Below, piece after piece: positions 36,241-47,930 of a stretch of 64,000 nt of DNA. Both the position numbers and the translations under genes were made by a program. The DNA is from Atriophallophorus winterbourni (Eukaryota; Platyhelminthes; Trematoda; Plagiorchiida; Microphallidae): assembly GCA_013407085.1 (NCBI GenBank), contig JACCGJ010010178.1, positions 52,570-116,569 of the forward strand, written 5' to 3'. Each line of letters opens with the position of its first letter. Position 1 is the stretch's first letter. The notes under the pieces were generated by a model, which was not told where the DNA came from, made no database searches, and saw only the letters and a list, made by a program, of their open reading frames with translations.

Positions 36241-39200
36241 GACCAGATTTCGCAGTGGACATATTTGATATTTTTCGGGTAAATGCTTATTTTTTTAACA
36301 AACTTTGAATAGCCGACGCACAATGATTGTAAGAAGTGAATCGAGTCTCACACACTGTATATATATGCAGCTATTATTTGTTTATCTGTTAGTACAGGCT
36401 GTGTTAATAAAGTTCGGTATAGTGACGAGTTGGCAAAATTTAACTTGAAAACCAGTGTTTAATATTAATGGAATGGTGAAATCTTGAATAACCGATATAC
36501 GCAATGTGATCTCAGTGAGTCGATCGTGACCGTGTACACGATTTACTCTCGTCTCGTCTCCCCTGTTAAACTGTTTTTAAACCTTAGTCGCCATTAAGTT
36601 TTCGTGGATTATTTAGCATGACAAAATTCATCCTAGCAGATTAGAACAAACACCTCCAATCAACTCTCAGCACATGAAAACCAACCGAATATAAGCTTCA
36701 AATGCGTCAAATAAAGATTCCCTGTGCGATTTACGGTTAATTATGGAGCGAAGAGAACGCACGTTCCAGGACGTGACTTGATGACCATTTTAGCTGGCAA
36801 TTTCACACTTCAACTTGCAATCCTTAATTACCAAAAAACTGAACTGTGTTCGCCATTAAAGTGGCTAATTGTACGCTGTGTGGTAAAGTTGACCTTCGCA
36901 GCGGTAATTTACTCTGAGATAACGAGTCTAATGACAGGTTACCCTGATAATGCAAATCATTAGGAGGACGAACAAGATAATCGTATCCCGCAAAATGGAA
37001 AACAAATAACGATCGTTCGAAAGGTCGTAATGATATAAAACCATTTAGATTAATTATCACAGTCTGATATGTTACGTCACTTGCACCCGAGTTCCTAATT
37101 AACACGCGAGCGAATTTCGCTTAATTACAATTGAGTATTGTGCCCGTAACGTGCAAGCGAATGGCTACTTCCATTTTCGCATATTTGAAAGTGACGTGAA
37201 TGGTGAGGGGATGAGAGTTATGCAATGAATGGGAAATCAATTGGGACATCGCAGTGTATAATAATAAATTTGATGCAATCGATATAACGATAATTTCGGT
37301 GTTTCTGGGAATCAAATTGACTGTATACACAGGGGTTCCGTAAGGATCGGTTACTTTTAATTAATGATAGACTCAGAGGGCACCGTTGGGCATTATCGAC
37401 CTCAATAGTCTTTCAACTCAACGAATGCGGTGATATGCATATGGTAAACTAACCATCTGTTTGGAGTGTTCCAGAGGATTGAACAAACGAAAGCTGCTCC
37501 AGGTAACACATTTGCTTAAAATGGTTGTCTCTCGGTAAACGGTTAATGACTTCTCCTTTCTGGAATTTATTGTGGTATATTTGAAAATCATTCAGGCCGA
37601 GCTCTCATTACTAAATATGTATGTATGTTAAAAAATTCACCAAATGTAACTAGGCAAGATAAGTGTTCGTTGCTAATAATAACATGGATATGATCATACA
37701 AGTAACGATCTTTTTAATTTTTGTATCCGTATAACCTATGGTATTGTACAGCAATTTGCTTTTTTAACCGTAAACCTTGAATCTTGAATCTTGAAAATAT
37801 TCTCTGTGGCTTCTTTTACTTGGAGTTTGCGTATAAAGTTGGCGAGCGTTTCGGTATAACAGCGTTCGCGAAACGGTTTACTGGGGGGAGCGGCCAACTA
37901 GGCCTAGAGAATGGGATGGGATTAACCTAAAACTTCGGAAGAACTTCAGCTGATGATGTCCTTCGCCTGATGGCCTGAAGAAAAATATCCGAGCTCGGTG
38001 AACACATCTGAACAACATCCACACACTGAGCTACGCGTATTCTTTTCTACATCTAAACCATATTGCCCGTTTGATGGTCCCAATCAGCTTAACAATTCTT
38101 CTTTATCGGAATCGTTGTGTGTACATTTTCATAACCGATTACTATGAAACATAAATTTCCTTTAAAAATCAGCGCTCCTGTGTAGACTAAGTAACGGGTC
38201 TATACCAGGCCCAGTCTTTGCCTCGGTAATCATAAATCGTATGAGTACAGCGGCGATTACAGCCGAGTCATTAACCGAACAATTGTCTATCCTTACCCTA
38301 ACCTAAAACATAAATGCTCGTTGGTAAATGGTCACATTTGTTTCTAAGATATTGCCCCATACGTTGCCAACACAATGACCTTATTGTTTGGGTTCAACAT
38401 GGTGTTCGACCGGAAGTTTACGTTCGCTTATCCACGAGTTGGTGCTATACCGGTGCATAAATTAGAACTCCAATGAGTTTGTGTGGCACAAGCACCCATT
38501 GACCTGAAGAAAAGCACACGATGTTGTTATGACTTCGTCCAGGGGAACAGCCTAGCAACAACTTGTCCATATCGGGGAGCATGCATTAGCATTGTCCCCG
38601 AAACAAGTAACAGGTCAAAAATACAAAATTGTCCAGGTTGAAATTGACCCAGGCACATGGCACATCAATGACGGAATCGGTTTGGTTGCCAACGCGAAAC
38701 ATACCGCTGTCCCGATTGCATTTATGTTATTTTTACCTTGTAGATTGAGCGGTTGTTTATAAATTGACGAAAGGTTTAATTGAGCAAACGAAGGAACGTT
38801 TTTTCGTTAGTATTATGTTAAAATTCATTCGGGATTTCGACGGGTTATTAGACACCAAAATTAAAGTAGAGCAAAGGGGTGTTTGTTGGATGTTCTGTTG
38901 ATACAGCAATTTTGTACGTAATCGTTTCTTGGTGGAGCTGAATAACGAAAGAATATTTCATTGTTTTTAACTCAAACATGGTTACTTTTTCATGACACCA
39001 ACGCCGAATCACTTGAATAATAGCGCTGTAAATTAACGACTAACGCAGAAAGTGGAAAACACTTCAATACCGACATAATTTGCTGAGGAAATGCAACATG
39101 TCACAACTTATTCGGTCCATTGCATTTACCAATGAATGGATGGAGCCATCCAACTTACTAAAGATTACGGTTTGTGGACGTTTGCATCATTAGAGATGCA

Positions 39201-40835
39201 AAAACTCAATTAGGTTGATACCTTTTGCTACCGTGATTGAGTCATCTACACGCAAGTTGGAACTCATACAACTGGAAGAATCCGTATCGGCACAGTGTAT
39301 GGGCGGCTGAAGAAAATTTGGAATTTTATGTAATGAACCTGACTAATCAAACAAAAATATTTAACTGTTTAATATAGCCTGTGCTAATATACACTTTTGA
39401 AAAATGTTGATTGAAATTGACAATGGTCCAAAAGCTAGAGGATTTCTTAAATAGTTGCCTACTTGTGATCCGTTCAAGAACGAAGAGATATGGCGAAGTC
39501 CAGGGCAAGAAGCCTTCGAGAACTTAATCGTTCGACATATATGCCATTAGATAGGAGATTCCCTCCAAAGGTCCAACGGATGAGTCACTACACCCATTGA
39601 AATAGAAAAGAAATAATGGGTTCCCGAGAAACTCTTGGTTTCCAGGTGTCCAGTAAGCAATGAAGAAAATGGGTCTTGCATAGGAGCAACTGGCGAGTTT
39701 ATCAAATGACCAATGTTCTTCCGCGGGCAATAAGCGGAAGTTAAGCCTAAATGCTTTGAAAGTGGTCTTTCCTGTAAAGTATATCATGGAACAAAAGTAA
39801 TACTCTGAAACTAGTAACTTTTGATTTTTTATCAAACAAAAGAGCACCCAATGCATTACTACACACTGTGACGCTAAAGTCATCAAGGCAGAGGACATTT
39901 CTTTGAAAGTGGCAGTTTAGATTAACACAATTTGTGCAATATTCGCTTGAAGAGCTACACATACACTAGTTTGGAATTCCAGGTTATACGAGGAAATCTG
40001 CGCAAAAGCATGTGAATGGACTTGGCTGATTATAGAAATTGCTAACATATTACATTCAAGAACAAAATCGGCAAATACCCTATCAAACTTTTCATTCTAT
40101 GTACCAATTTTTCAACAGTCTTTTCAATGGAATAGTCACATCGCATGGCAAATAGCTTCAGTAGACTTGGTCAAAAACGATATTTGATTGATTACAATCG
40201 AAATTTCATGGGTTGGAAAATTGATTAAATTCAGGGCCACGAAAACTCACTGAGTTCAGATCCTTCGCTTCTAATCAATGCGAAAAATCAATAAAGGGAA
40301 AGGATGAGATTAAGTCATCAATGGGCCACAGGGTTCTTCAATTTTCGGACGAGTAAGTCGATATCATTAAAATAACTAAATTGCTTAGCTAAATAAGGTG
40401 ATAGAACAACTGTTTAGAAATTCTTGAGTCATTGCAAAGCTGATGATATTGAGAAACCTATCTTAGGTTAAGGGCTCAGCTATATTCGCAGTATACCAGG
40501 AATGCTCGTTTTTATTAACTCTTATTGGGGACACACTAAACTTTCTTGCGCAAGTTCATGCTACGAAAGAATTCCGTGTGCACCGTGGAAATATTTAACA
40601 TGATTTATATGAACTCTGGTCAGCAAGAATGAGGTGTTTCGTACAAATTAAAATGTACAGAAATGGTGTGTTTTATTGAAGAAATGAAAAACTACAAAAT
40701 CCATCCACGGGTGCCTGCAATAGGTCTGTGTAATGGCAGCCTAGAAACTTTAATTTTGGGTTTTATCTTCAACACAAACGGACACTGAGATAGATACCTT
40801 AGGCGAAAGTTAAGAGGTAATGGTCTTTTGGCCGG
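36241..40835. other. Intergenic, mostly unrecognised
   Basis: No supported gene. It contains a CR1-like tail at 37.69-37.80 kb and a region near 37.9-38.0 kb with 'cttcagctgatgatgtcc' and 'cctgaagaaaa', which may belong to a retroelement tail. Confidence 0.45.
37690..37796 (+). mobile_element. CR1-like 3' tail
   Basis: 'ctatggtattgtacagcaat' followed by 'ttgctttttt' parallels the 3' tails at 28.67-28.75 and 56.81-56.88 kb. It ends in three tandem CTTGAAT units, the kind of short 3' repeat typical of this LINE group. Confidence 0.5.
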
Positions 40836-40839
40836 GGCA

Positions 40840-41530
40840 CGTAGCAGGGTTGTTGTTGTTGTTCTTAATGGTGTTACTGCTGTCCTCCTTTGTTGGATGT
40901 GACCATGGATGTACAAGTGCATGTTATTTTCAGTTTTTCAAAGCGTTTCAGATAAATGAGCAGTCCAACTCGGGAGAGAAATCTCTCCAGCAGCGCTCTC
41001 AGCGCTAAATACTAAATAACACTCGGTCAATCAGCAGCAGTGTGATCTATTTCCAGCAGCCGATAGTATTATCTCCTCTCCCTCAGCTTGCAGATGACGA
41101 TTTATACAGTGCCACTAAAGTAAGTGGTCAAGAGCAAATTATTTTTAACACGTAGGGCATTGTCAAGAGGTGTCATATCTCGATTGCAAACGCCTTTGTA
41201 CCTGCAAATGTGGTCTACCCAATGGCCAATTTCCTGATTTTAACTCAACATAGAGTAGAACTTTCCAATACGACACATGGCAAAGCCAGCGGCGCCGTCC
41301 TAGTAGGTTATGCATTCTCTGCATTCATTAATTTTTCAATCCAAGATATGTTCAAAATACGACGAATGCTTCGTAAATGGATGATATTCAGCTTCCGTTC
41401 GTGTCTTGCGTGGGTGGTCCAGGTTTCACTGCCATACAGTAAAGCATTCAGTACGCACGCGTTGTATACCATCATCTCTAACTTCACAGTCAAGATAGTC
41501 ATATGGCAAAGGAACTCTGAAACCTGAAAC
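40840..41530 (-). mobile_element. 3' end of a non-LTR retrotransposon, antisense
   Basis: The reverse strand encodes ACVLNALLYGSETWTTHARH then LNIIHLRSIRRILNISW, the conserved region after the reverse transcriptase. It is followed by a degenerate stretch and a damaged C-terminal cysteine motif. The intact stretch is about 64 codons (41308-41502). Located 550 bases upstream of the zinc-finger gene's start. Confidence 0.8.
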
Positions 41531-41904
41531 TGGTTTGTTAAATAATTGATCCAGAATAGAAAGCTAATGATCCAACGACGCAGTAAATTAGCAAAATGGC
41601 AATGATCACTGTAACTAGCTAAAATTGCGCTTTATTTTCTTCACCAGCTATTTATCATTATTACTTATTTTTCTTTCATACAAGCAGTCAATACATGGTT
41701 TTCTCCCACAACTTTAGTTCTTTTTTCAATGAGTCATAAATTGCTTAGTGGCTTAATTTGATTTATCTTTCATTTAATTTGGAAAACCAAGTAAGGTTTT
41801 GGCATTCACTCTCGATAAATATTGCCACCATTGGTAAACGCTACAAGTTGGTTCTCCCTCTTGCCCAAACGATGGATTTTCCTAATTGCGCTGACGCACA
41901 CCCG

Positions 41905-42078
41905 ATTGGCACGTGCGGTTGCACGTCCGCACTTACACACTATCCAATCGTGGTTTCACATTATATGCGTGTGATTGATTCCGCAATTCAGACGTGCTTT
42001 CTGACCTAAGCACGCGCGCACGCAGATGATTGGTCAGCATCAGTTATCGAATCAGACAATTGGGGTTCATCTATAAAA
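41905..42078 (+). promoter_or_regulatory. Promoter of the zinc-finger gene: CCAAT boxes and TATA box
   Basis: TATA-like CTATAAAA at 42071-42078. Upstream lie an inverted CCAAT box TGATTGGTC (ATTGG at 42029-42033), a direct CCAAT at 41944-41948 and another inverted one at 41905-41909. The spacing (nearest box about 40 bases above the TATA box) suits NF-Y control. Transcription should start near 42,100. Confidence 0.6.
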
Positions 42079-42099
42079 TGGTCGCTAGCGTTAATCGGG

Positions 42100-42276
42100 C
42101 ATGTTTTGATTAGCGTGCGCTTCCTGACTGAGTCACTCGAACTTCGCAACATTTCCACACCAATAATAAAGTGAGTTCAATATTATGTTACACAATAAAG
42201 TGATTATCATTTGTGTTGTGTCAAACAAAAATTTTTCAATCTCATTTTTTTTTATTTCATTCCACCAGAGTCTACA
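42100..42276 (+). other. 5' UTR exon and small intron of the zinc-finger gene
   Basis: A predicted leader exon from about 42,100 ends at 42170 before GTGAGT. The intron has a long T-rich tract and CCACCAG acceptor (42267-42268), about 100 bases in all. The ATG at 42277 follows nine bases later. The transcription start is inferred from the TATA position. Confidence 0.5.
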
Positions 42277-43878
42277 ATGGAAGATCTACTTGCAAATGCA
42301 TTGAATCCACTCTTGAAATGTCGAACAAACGTGTTTGGACAATCGACCTCCACTGCAAACGAGAAATCGTTATGGACCAACAATTTGCCCGGCCACCGAC
42401 CCTTCGGTTACGCTCCAGTTTTCGACTCCAGACCGGCCAATCCACCCGTAAATCCAACCAACTTGGCTATGACCACATCGATCACAAGTGCACTGTGCGC
42501 ACATTCGTCCATCGCTGGTCCTCACTTACTACCTGCTTGTTCACCACTGTTACAATTAGCAGTACGCCAAGCGCTTGGGGCTTGTTTGCCTAACTTCGAG
42601 CATTTATCTATTCAAGGAGAAATCCAGGTCTCCGTATGCTCCAGACAGAATGGACAGGTCGCCACCACAAGCAACACCGTTTTGAAATTTTCCGATGGGG
42701 CGGCTGAGAAAAATGAACACAACGAACACAACACAAATTTCCATGCTTACTCCGAAGCAGATAATATGCGCGCAATGTCATCGAATTTAACATCAAATGG
42801 AGTTGGTTCGGCAAAAAGAAAGGCCTCAAATCCTACGAAACGGGAGTGTGTAAATGAGATGACGACCCAATCCGTTTCACCACAATCTTCCACTAGTTTT
42901 GGCGGCGCGACTTCTAGCTCAGCGCCCACAAGTCCATCAGCAGACTCTGGAGTACTTGATCTTTCGCGAAATGGCTCATTAGCAGGTTCTGCTCCAATGA
43001 CTCCCATGAAAGAGCCTACAAATCCTTTGGAATCAGGAAATATCTTACTTCGAATGTATCAAAATCAACTTGCTACACTTGGGCAGCTCCAATCCGTATT
43101 AACTGGAAACCCACAGAATTTGCAGGAATCCCCGGTCAACATCATGAATGGCTTTAATTTCAACGCTACGCCGGTACCTTCTAACGAGTCTCCAATGAAT
43201 ACTACCCCAAGACGAGCTCGTGCAGCCAATCGTGGTGGTCAAGTTCGACGAGTCATTCCCAATCGTCGTTTCCCCTGTAATCAATGCAACGAAGAGTTCC
43301 CCTCACTGTTGACGCTTGAAGAGCACACAATGCGTCTTCACGGTTCCTACCGATGCCACATTTGCTCAGCTCAATTCACTCAACGATCCAACCTTCAACG
43401 TCACGCACTGAAGCATGTCGGATTCAAACCATTCGAGTGTCGTGTTTGCTCGAAGTCATACTATCGTAAAGATCATTTAATGCGTCATATGGAAATGGGA
43501 CATCCTGGCTTTTCTCCCAGAGAATTTATCACAGTTCACTTGACATCTTCCGAAAGTTTAGAATTTCTCAACAAATCTGGTCTTGGTCAGATTAGAAAGA
43601 GTGTCGCAGCAGTGGAACGTGAGCAAAATACGCTCGATCGCTCGGAGAATAGTAGAATGGAAGTTGATGGAGATTTTGAATCTTCACAAACCCATAATGA
43701 ACTCGTTGCGTGTGACGAATCTATAGGTCCTGTTGCTGATACCACGACACACGATGAGCTATCCAACGACAATTTCGCAGAAGACACACTGACAGTTCAG
43801 CAGGCGGACGCTGAACAATCAACACTATCACCAAACTTTACCGCACAGAATGAGGCCCAGCCGGCCGATAGAATGTAA
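42277..43878 (+). CDS. C2H2 zinc-finger protein, three fingers
   Basis: A 533-residue protein in one coding exon, presumably a nuclear sequence-specific DNA-binding regulator. Residues 1-330 are low-complexity, rich in Ser, Asn, Thr and Pro. They include basic patches KRKASNPTKR (180-189) and PRRARAANRG (311-320) that may be nuclear localisation signals, and VLDLS (226-230), close to the PxDLS motif that recruits the CtBP corepressor. Fingers: C334-C337-H350-H355, C360-C363-H376-H380 and C388-C391-H404-H409, the last two joined by a TGEKP-like linker (VGFKPFE). The C-terminal 120 residues are acidic. The start ATG lies just after a 5' UTR intron; the frame is open further upstream without an ATG. 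Exact family not recognised. It may repress via CtBP, which is inference. Confidence 0.9.
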   Translation: MEDLLANALNPLLKCRTNVFGQSTSTANEKSLWTNNLPGHRPFGYAPVFDSRPANPPVNPTNLAMTTSITSALCAHSSIAGPHLLPACSPLLQLAVRQALGACLPNFEHLSIQGEIQVSVCSRQNGQVATTSNTVLKFSDGAAEKNEHNEHNTNFHAYSEADNMRAMSSNLTSNGVGSAKRKASNPTKRECVNEMTTQSVSPQSSTSFGGATSSSAPTSPSADSGVLDLSRNGSLAGSAPMTPMKEPTNPLESGNILLRMYQNQLATLGQLQSVLTGNPQNLQESPVNIMNGFNFNATPVPSNESPMNTTPRRARAANRGGQVRRVIPNRRFPCNQCNEEFPSLLTLEEHTMRLHGSYRCHICSAQFTQRSNLQRHALKHVGFKPFECRVCSKSYYRKDHLMRHMEMGHPGFSPREFITVHLTSSESLEFLNKSGLGQIRKSVAAVEREQNTLDRSENSRMEVDGDFESSQTHNELVACDESIGPVADTTTHDELSNDNFAEDTLTVQQADAEQSTLSPNFTAQNEAQPADRM

Positions 43879-44753
43879 ATACACTAGTGAAAAATTGATT
43901 GTACACATTTTTTTTCTTTTTTTTGTTGCTTTGTGTCAATTTTTCATGGTATCGTTCAATATCAATTGCAGTCATTTTTAATGATCTTGTCTCTTGATTT
44001 CTTTCACGGAACATTGTAGCGAAAACAAAGTTGGGGTGCATAAGTTTGGTGAGACTTCTTTGGCCCTCCTTAGCTTAAATGCTAGAATGCATACTTGCCT
44101 AAGTGTAGGAGAACAGTTAGTACGAAGTCAATGGATTAATAAGTTAGTGTAGTTAGACATATATCCTCAGTAGGTGGGGAAATTACAATGCATGCTTTTC
44201 TATTATGAAGGCCAGATATTTTATGTTCAAATGGGATGTGATGGGATGCTTTGCGAAATGAAGTGTGAGCGCTTAGTTGTTGTAGACTGCAAGCGATTGC
44301 CATTTTTCTTACCATTTCAAGTGATTATGTGGTTTAAAATTGGAAACAGATGATAAGAAATTCAGTAACGTAGCGCTGTTTGCCGTTCAACATTTATCCA
44401 TTTTTATTCCTAATTTAGACGAGCTTGCAGCTTGCCCAGGTTGAGTTGTTTCCAAAAAAATGGGACAAATTTTAATCGGTTTCATGCCAGGTTTTTAAAA
44501 TACGTTAAACGTGAGTGCACTACAAACCAATTTATAAATCTTTGCTGTCGTGTTTGAGTTTTTTCAAGGCAGAGTTAGCCAAATTCGATTATTCACTGTA
44601 GGTTTTAACGAAAGGTCCAGTGGTGTACTGATTCAAAGTGACGATGTTCAACAGTGTGACTTTCCTGAATACATTGCTATGAAGTTTGTTCATACTCGCA
44701 CTGATTAACATACTAAGTTATTCCCAAAACAAACGGGAACCGGCCTAATAAAA
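43879..44753 (+). other. 3' UTR and flank of the zinc-finger gene
   Basis: A T-rich tract follows the stop directly. The first convincing AATAAA is at 44747-44752. No other gene seen. Confidence 0.4.
44747..44752 (+). terminator. Candidate poly(A) signal of the zinc-finger gene
   Basis: AATAAA 869 bases after the stop, in 'cctaataaaaatggg'. Usage not demonstrable from sequence alone. Confidence 0.35.
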
Positions 44754-47529
44754 ATGGGAAGTATTCTTAATAGTGTGTAGTGCTAGCTACATCGGTGGCA
44801 AAATCTTAAAACAATAAGTGTATCCCGTGAATGTGATTTTAACCGGCCCGAGTTAAGAAACTTGCGGAGCTGCCACACGTATGCTGAGTCTTGATAAATT
44901 ACTTTTTAAAATGACTGATACTACCGTTTCCACAAAATGGTGATTATCCACATTAGACTGAATGTGTAAGATTTATGGATGCGTTGTATGAAAGCACATT
45001 TGTTGTGTGGTCTGAGGCAAGATAATCAATAAGTAGCGCGCATGTTTGTTCGTCAACAAGTGTAACAAACTTGATATAATAGACTCTTTCACCTAAGATT
45101 CCCAAGGCAACCGACCCAGTCACCGAGAGGTATTGCTGTCCATAAATAAATGCGTACTGTTACGGATGAAACGGTGCGTATAATTAAATGTTTCTCTAAT
45201 TTTATGCAATGCTATAACCAATAAGCGGTTTATCTAATTATAACCCCCTTGGCAACGGATTATTTAAGTATTACATGAAAGAAATAATTATTGATCCATC
45301 GAAATGACAACAATCTCATCTTCTGTCACGATAGAATCTCCACTAACAAGAGATCGAGAATGTCTCATCGGTCTGACAGAAATCTCCATGGCGTATCAAC
45401 TACGTTTAGTGTGATCACGAAGGTTGAGAACATGGAGCTATTTGCTATAATGATACACGTTATCGACGGAATTAACTGGTGGTTGTGTTATTGGATTGGA
45501 GATGACGAGTTGTAAAAAGCGAACACTGTAATCTATTGCAGATAAAGCTAGTACAGTTTGTACCTACTTTCTCGACCAGCACACATTGGTCTAATTGTCT
45601 GGTGAATCCATAGATTGGGAATGATTTTCTTTGCATATTGTAATACAACCGATTTTCCGACCATGATAAAATTTTCAAAAAATTCTCGTGTTTGATGCTC
45701 CAAATGAATTTACATATTTAGCTCTAGACATCAATGCCTGTCGCATTGCACCATACTTCAATTTAGTACAAAAATCGCACATTAGTGTTCAACAAAACTG
45801 TTGTAAGTTATCAGCTAATAATCGGTGACCGATTTTCGCAAGCTTCAACGATTCCTTCGAGCAGTGCCTAACTTTACGCGGGCCGAGATTGATTCAGAAC
45901 GAGAGAATATCGATTGACGTAAAATCGCAAGCCATTCGCTCAGTCATGTGGATCATCCATCCATCCATCCGTCCATCCATCTTGTGTGAACAGAATACGA
46001 CGATCGCGTTGAGCGTGGTAAGCCACATTACAATGTTTGGGCACAACACCATACAACCTGTTTCACAGCAGTGAGGTGAATTCAGCCAGCAATCAGTCGT
46101 TTGTTGTTCATATTTTGCATTGGTGGATACCATCTCTTGTATGGATAAGACCGAGAAGCTTAAAAGGAGACCAGAAACATTGAATGATAAAAAAATTGTA
46201 TTCAATTATAGCTACCCATGATTTCAATTAGTGTGATGACTTAATCGAGAATTAAGAAATGGGCCATACAACGGTCCGTTTACAAGTTCACAGACCACTT
46301 GGATCGTTTTACCTCAACAAATTAGACCAAATTACCGAATCTGTAGCACTTGATGGTAAAATAAACTAATAAACTTATAAATTAACAGGAATCACTTTGT
46401 GATTGTGTGTTCGCACATCGTGCTTCGTTGTACGAACCATGTTGAACAGTAGATTGAAAGTAAACTCATGCTTATCACTTTTAGACTGTTTCACGTCTAA
46501 TAGAGCCTAATCTTACTGCCTCCACACGATGATAACAAAAGCCAGAAATGGGTTTTGAAGTGTGAGGGTGCAAGTACGAAGACCATTGCACACTTATAAA
46601 ACTATTTTTAAAGAGACTGTAATTCTATCGACACTACTCGAATGTTAAGTGTGACTTATACCAGCTAAACTTATGTGAACATAATGGCAAATATCATATA
46701 CGCTTTGAGATTACACTCTGAAACTGTTGAAATTTTTCGCATCCATTCGTCGGTCTCGCTTTTTGTGTTGAAAGGATAGTTTTCACGGGAATGCGAAATG
46801 TGGCGTGAAGCATAGCCCTAGTCTATCATCGCCCTAGCTTCAGTTTTCGCTATCCCAACATATCGCACCACCGCGGTGCTAATTTTGATAGTGCCTCGAT
46901 GTAATATAAAAATGGAAATTTTTTCGAGTACAAATAACTGTCTACACAACACCGATTCATTCAAGCTAGTTGGCAAGTAAGTTGACCTACAACTAACCCA
47001 CCCCTTCTTTCGCTAGACATGTTCATCTCACCTAGGGCAAATAACTTGCGGTATCCATGCTATTAAAGGTCGAGACATAATACACGCTTTGACCACGTGG
47101 CTCGATTTTGGATTAACCTAACACCCTGACGCCCTGATTATGCAACGTGGTGGTAACCGTTGGTAGTCGAAACTTCGAAAACAATGGCCTTGAAAAAAGG
47201 TTGTTCACATTCCGATGAGACTGAAAAATCGCGCAACCCACTGGATTTGGCTTTGCAATGATGGCCCTTTCAGACAGTCTGACTTTCAATAGAATAACAT
47301 GTTTTGGTAGTTGAAGGAACCAAAACCGAGAGGAGTGTATGTGCTGGGGATGTGAGTACCAAAATACATTGGAGCAAAAGGATGTTTAATCATTTTTGTC
47401 CCCGAAGAAAAAGACGCATCCTTCACATCTTCTAAATTTAAGTTCACGCAACTAAACTAATCAACTCTGACGGGTGGTTAGCTTTATTCCCAGTGTTAAG
47501 TAAACTGGCCAGCTTTGGTGGAAGCAAAT
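44754..47529. other. Intergenic, no supported gene
   Basis: Only a CATC-type microsatellite at 45.96 kb stands out. Confidence 0.5.
45955..45980. repeat. ATCC tetranucleotide repeat
   Basis: Six tandem ATCC units with one C-to-G change (gtcc). Confidence 0.85.
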
Positions 47530-47930
47530 TTCTCACTTATGGTGAGTTGACATCGGGAATTCGAACATTGGGTAGATCAGACTTGCAGCACAAAGAGGAT
47601 TGTAAACGATATGAAAGATTTGAGATTGACTCAACGAGTTGGGAAGAACTTGCTCTTAACCAATCAATTTGAGGCACTGTGGAAAGCGTCATCTTCATGC
47701 TGGGGAAGAGCAGATACTTCTCTCGACTGGTTATCGTAGATCACACCGTCAGCGTGCACTTGCCGCCGATCGGCCCAGTACACCCTTTCACAATGAGCGC
47801 TGCGGGAGAGATTGCTCAATCCGACTCAGACTGTTTGTTCATCTGTGGAGCATGAAACAATCATGCTCTTGTGATATACATCTGTGGTTGGCATCGTCCG
47901 GAGGAGGCCAACAACTAATACATGCATGCA
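47530..47930 (+). mobile_element. 3' end of a non-LTR retrotransposon, sense
   Basis: Reads GELTSGIRTLGRSDLQHKED, then ERFEIDSTSWEELALNQS. After a frame change it reads QRALAADRPS and the cysteine motif ERCGRDCSIRLRLFVHLWSM. This is the fullest copy of the C-terminal region shared with 34.4, 40.8 and 52.1 kb. Confidence 0.75.

Noticed and set aside
37930..37985. CTGATGA-containing sequence near 37.95 kb as a hammerhead
   Set aside because: CTGATGA is present, but no stem II followed by GAAA at the right spacing could be drawn.
42213..42593. 126-codon frame overlapping the zinc-finger gene start
   Set aside because: Shadow frame of the real coding exon; the zinc-finger frame is much longer and has clear domains.
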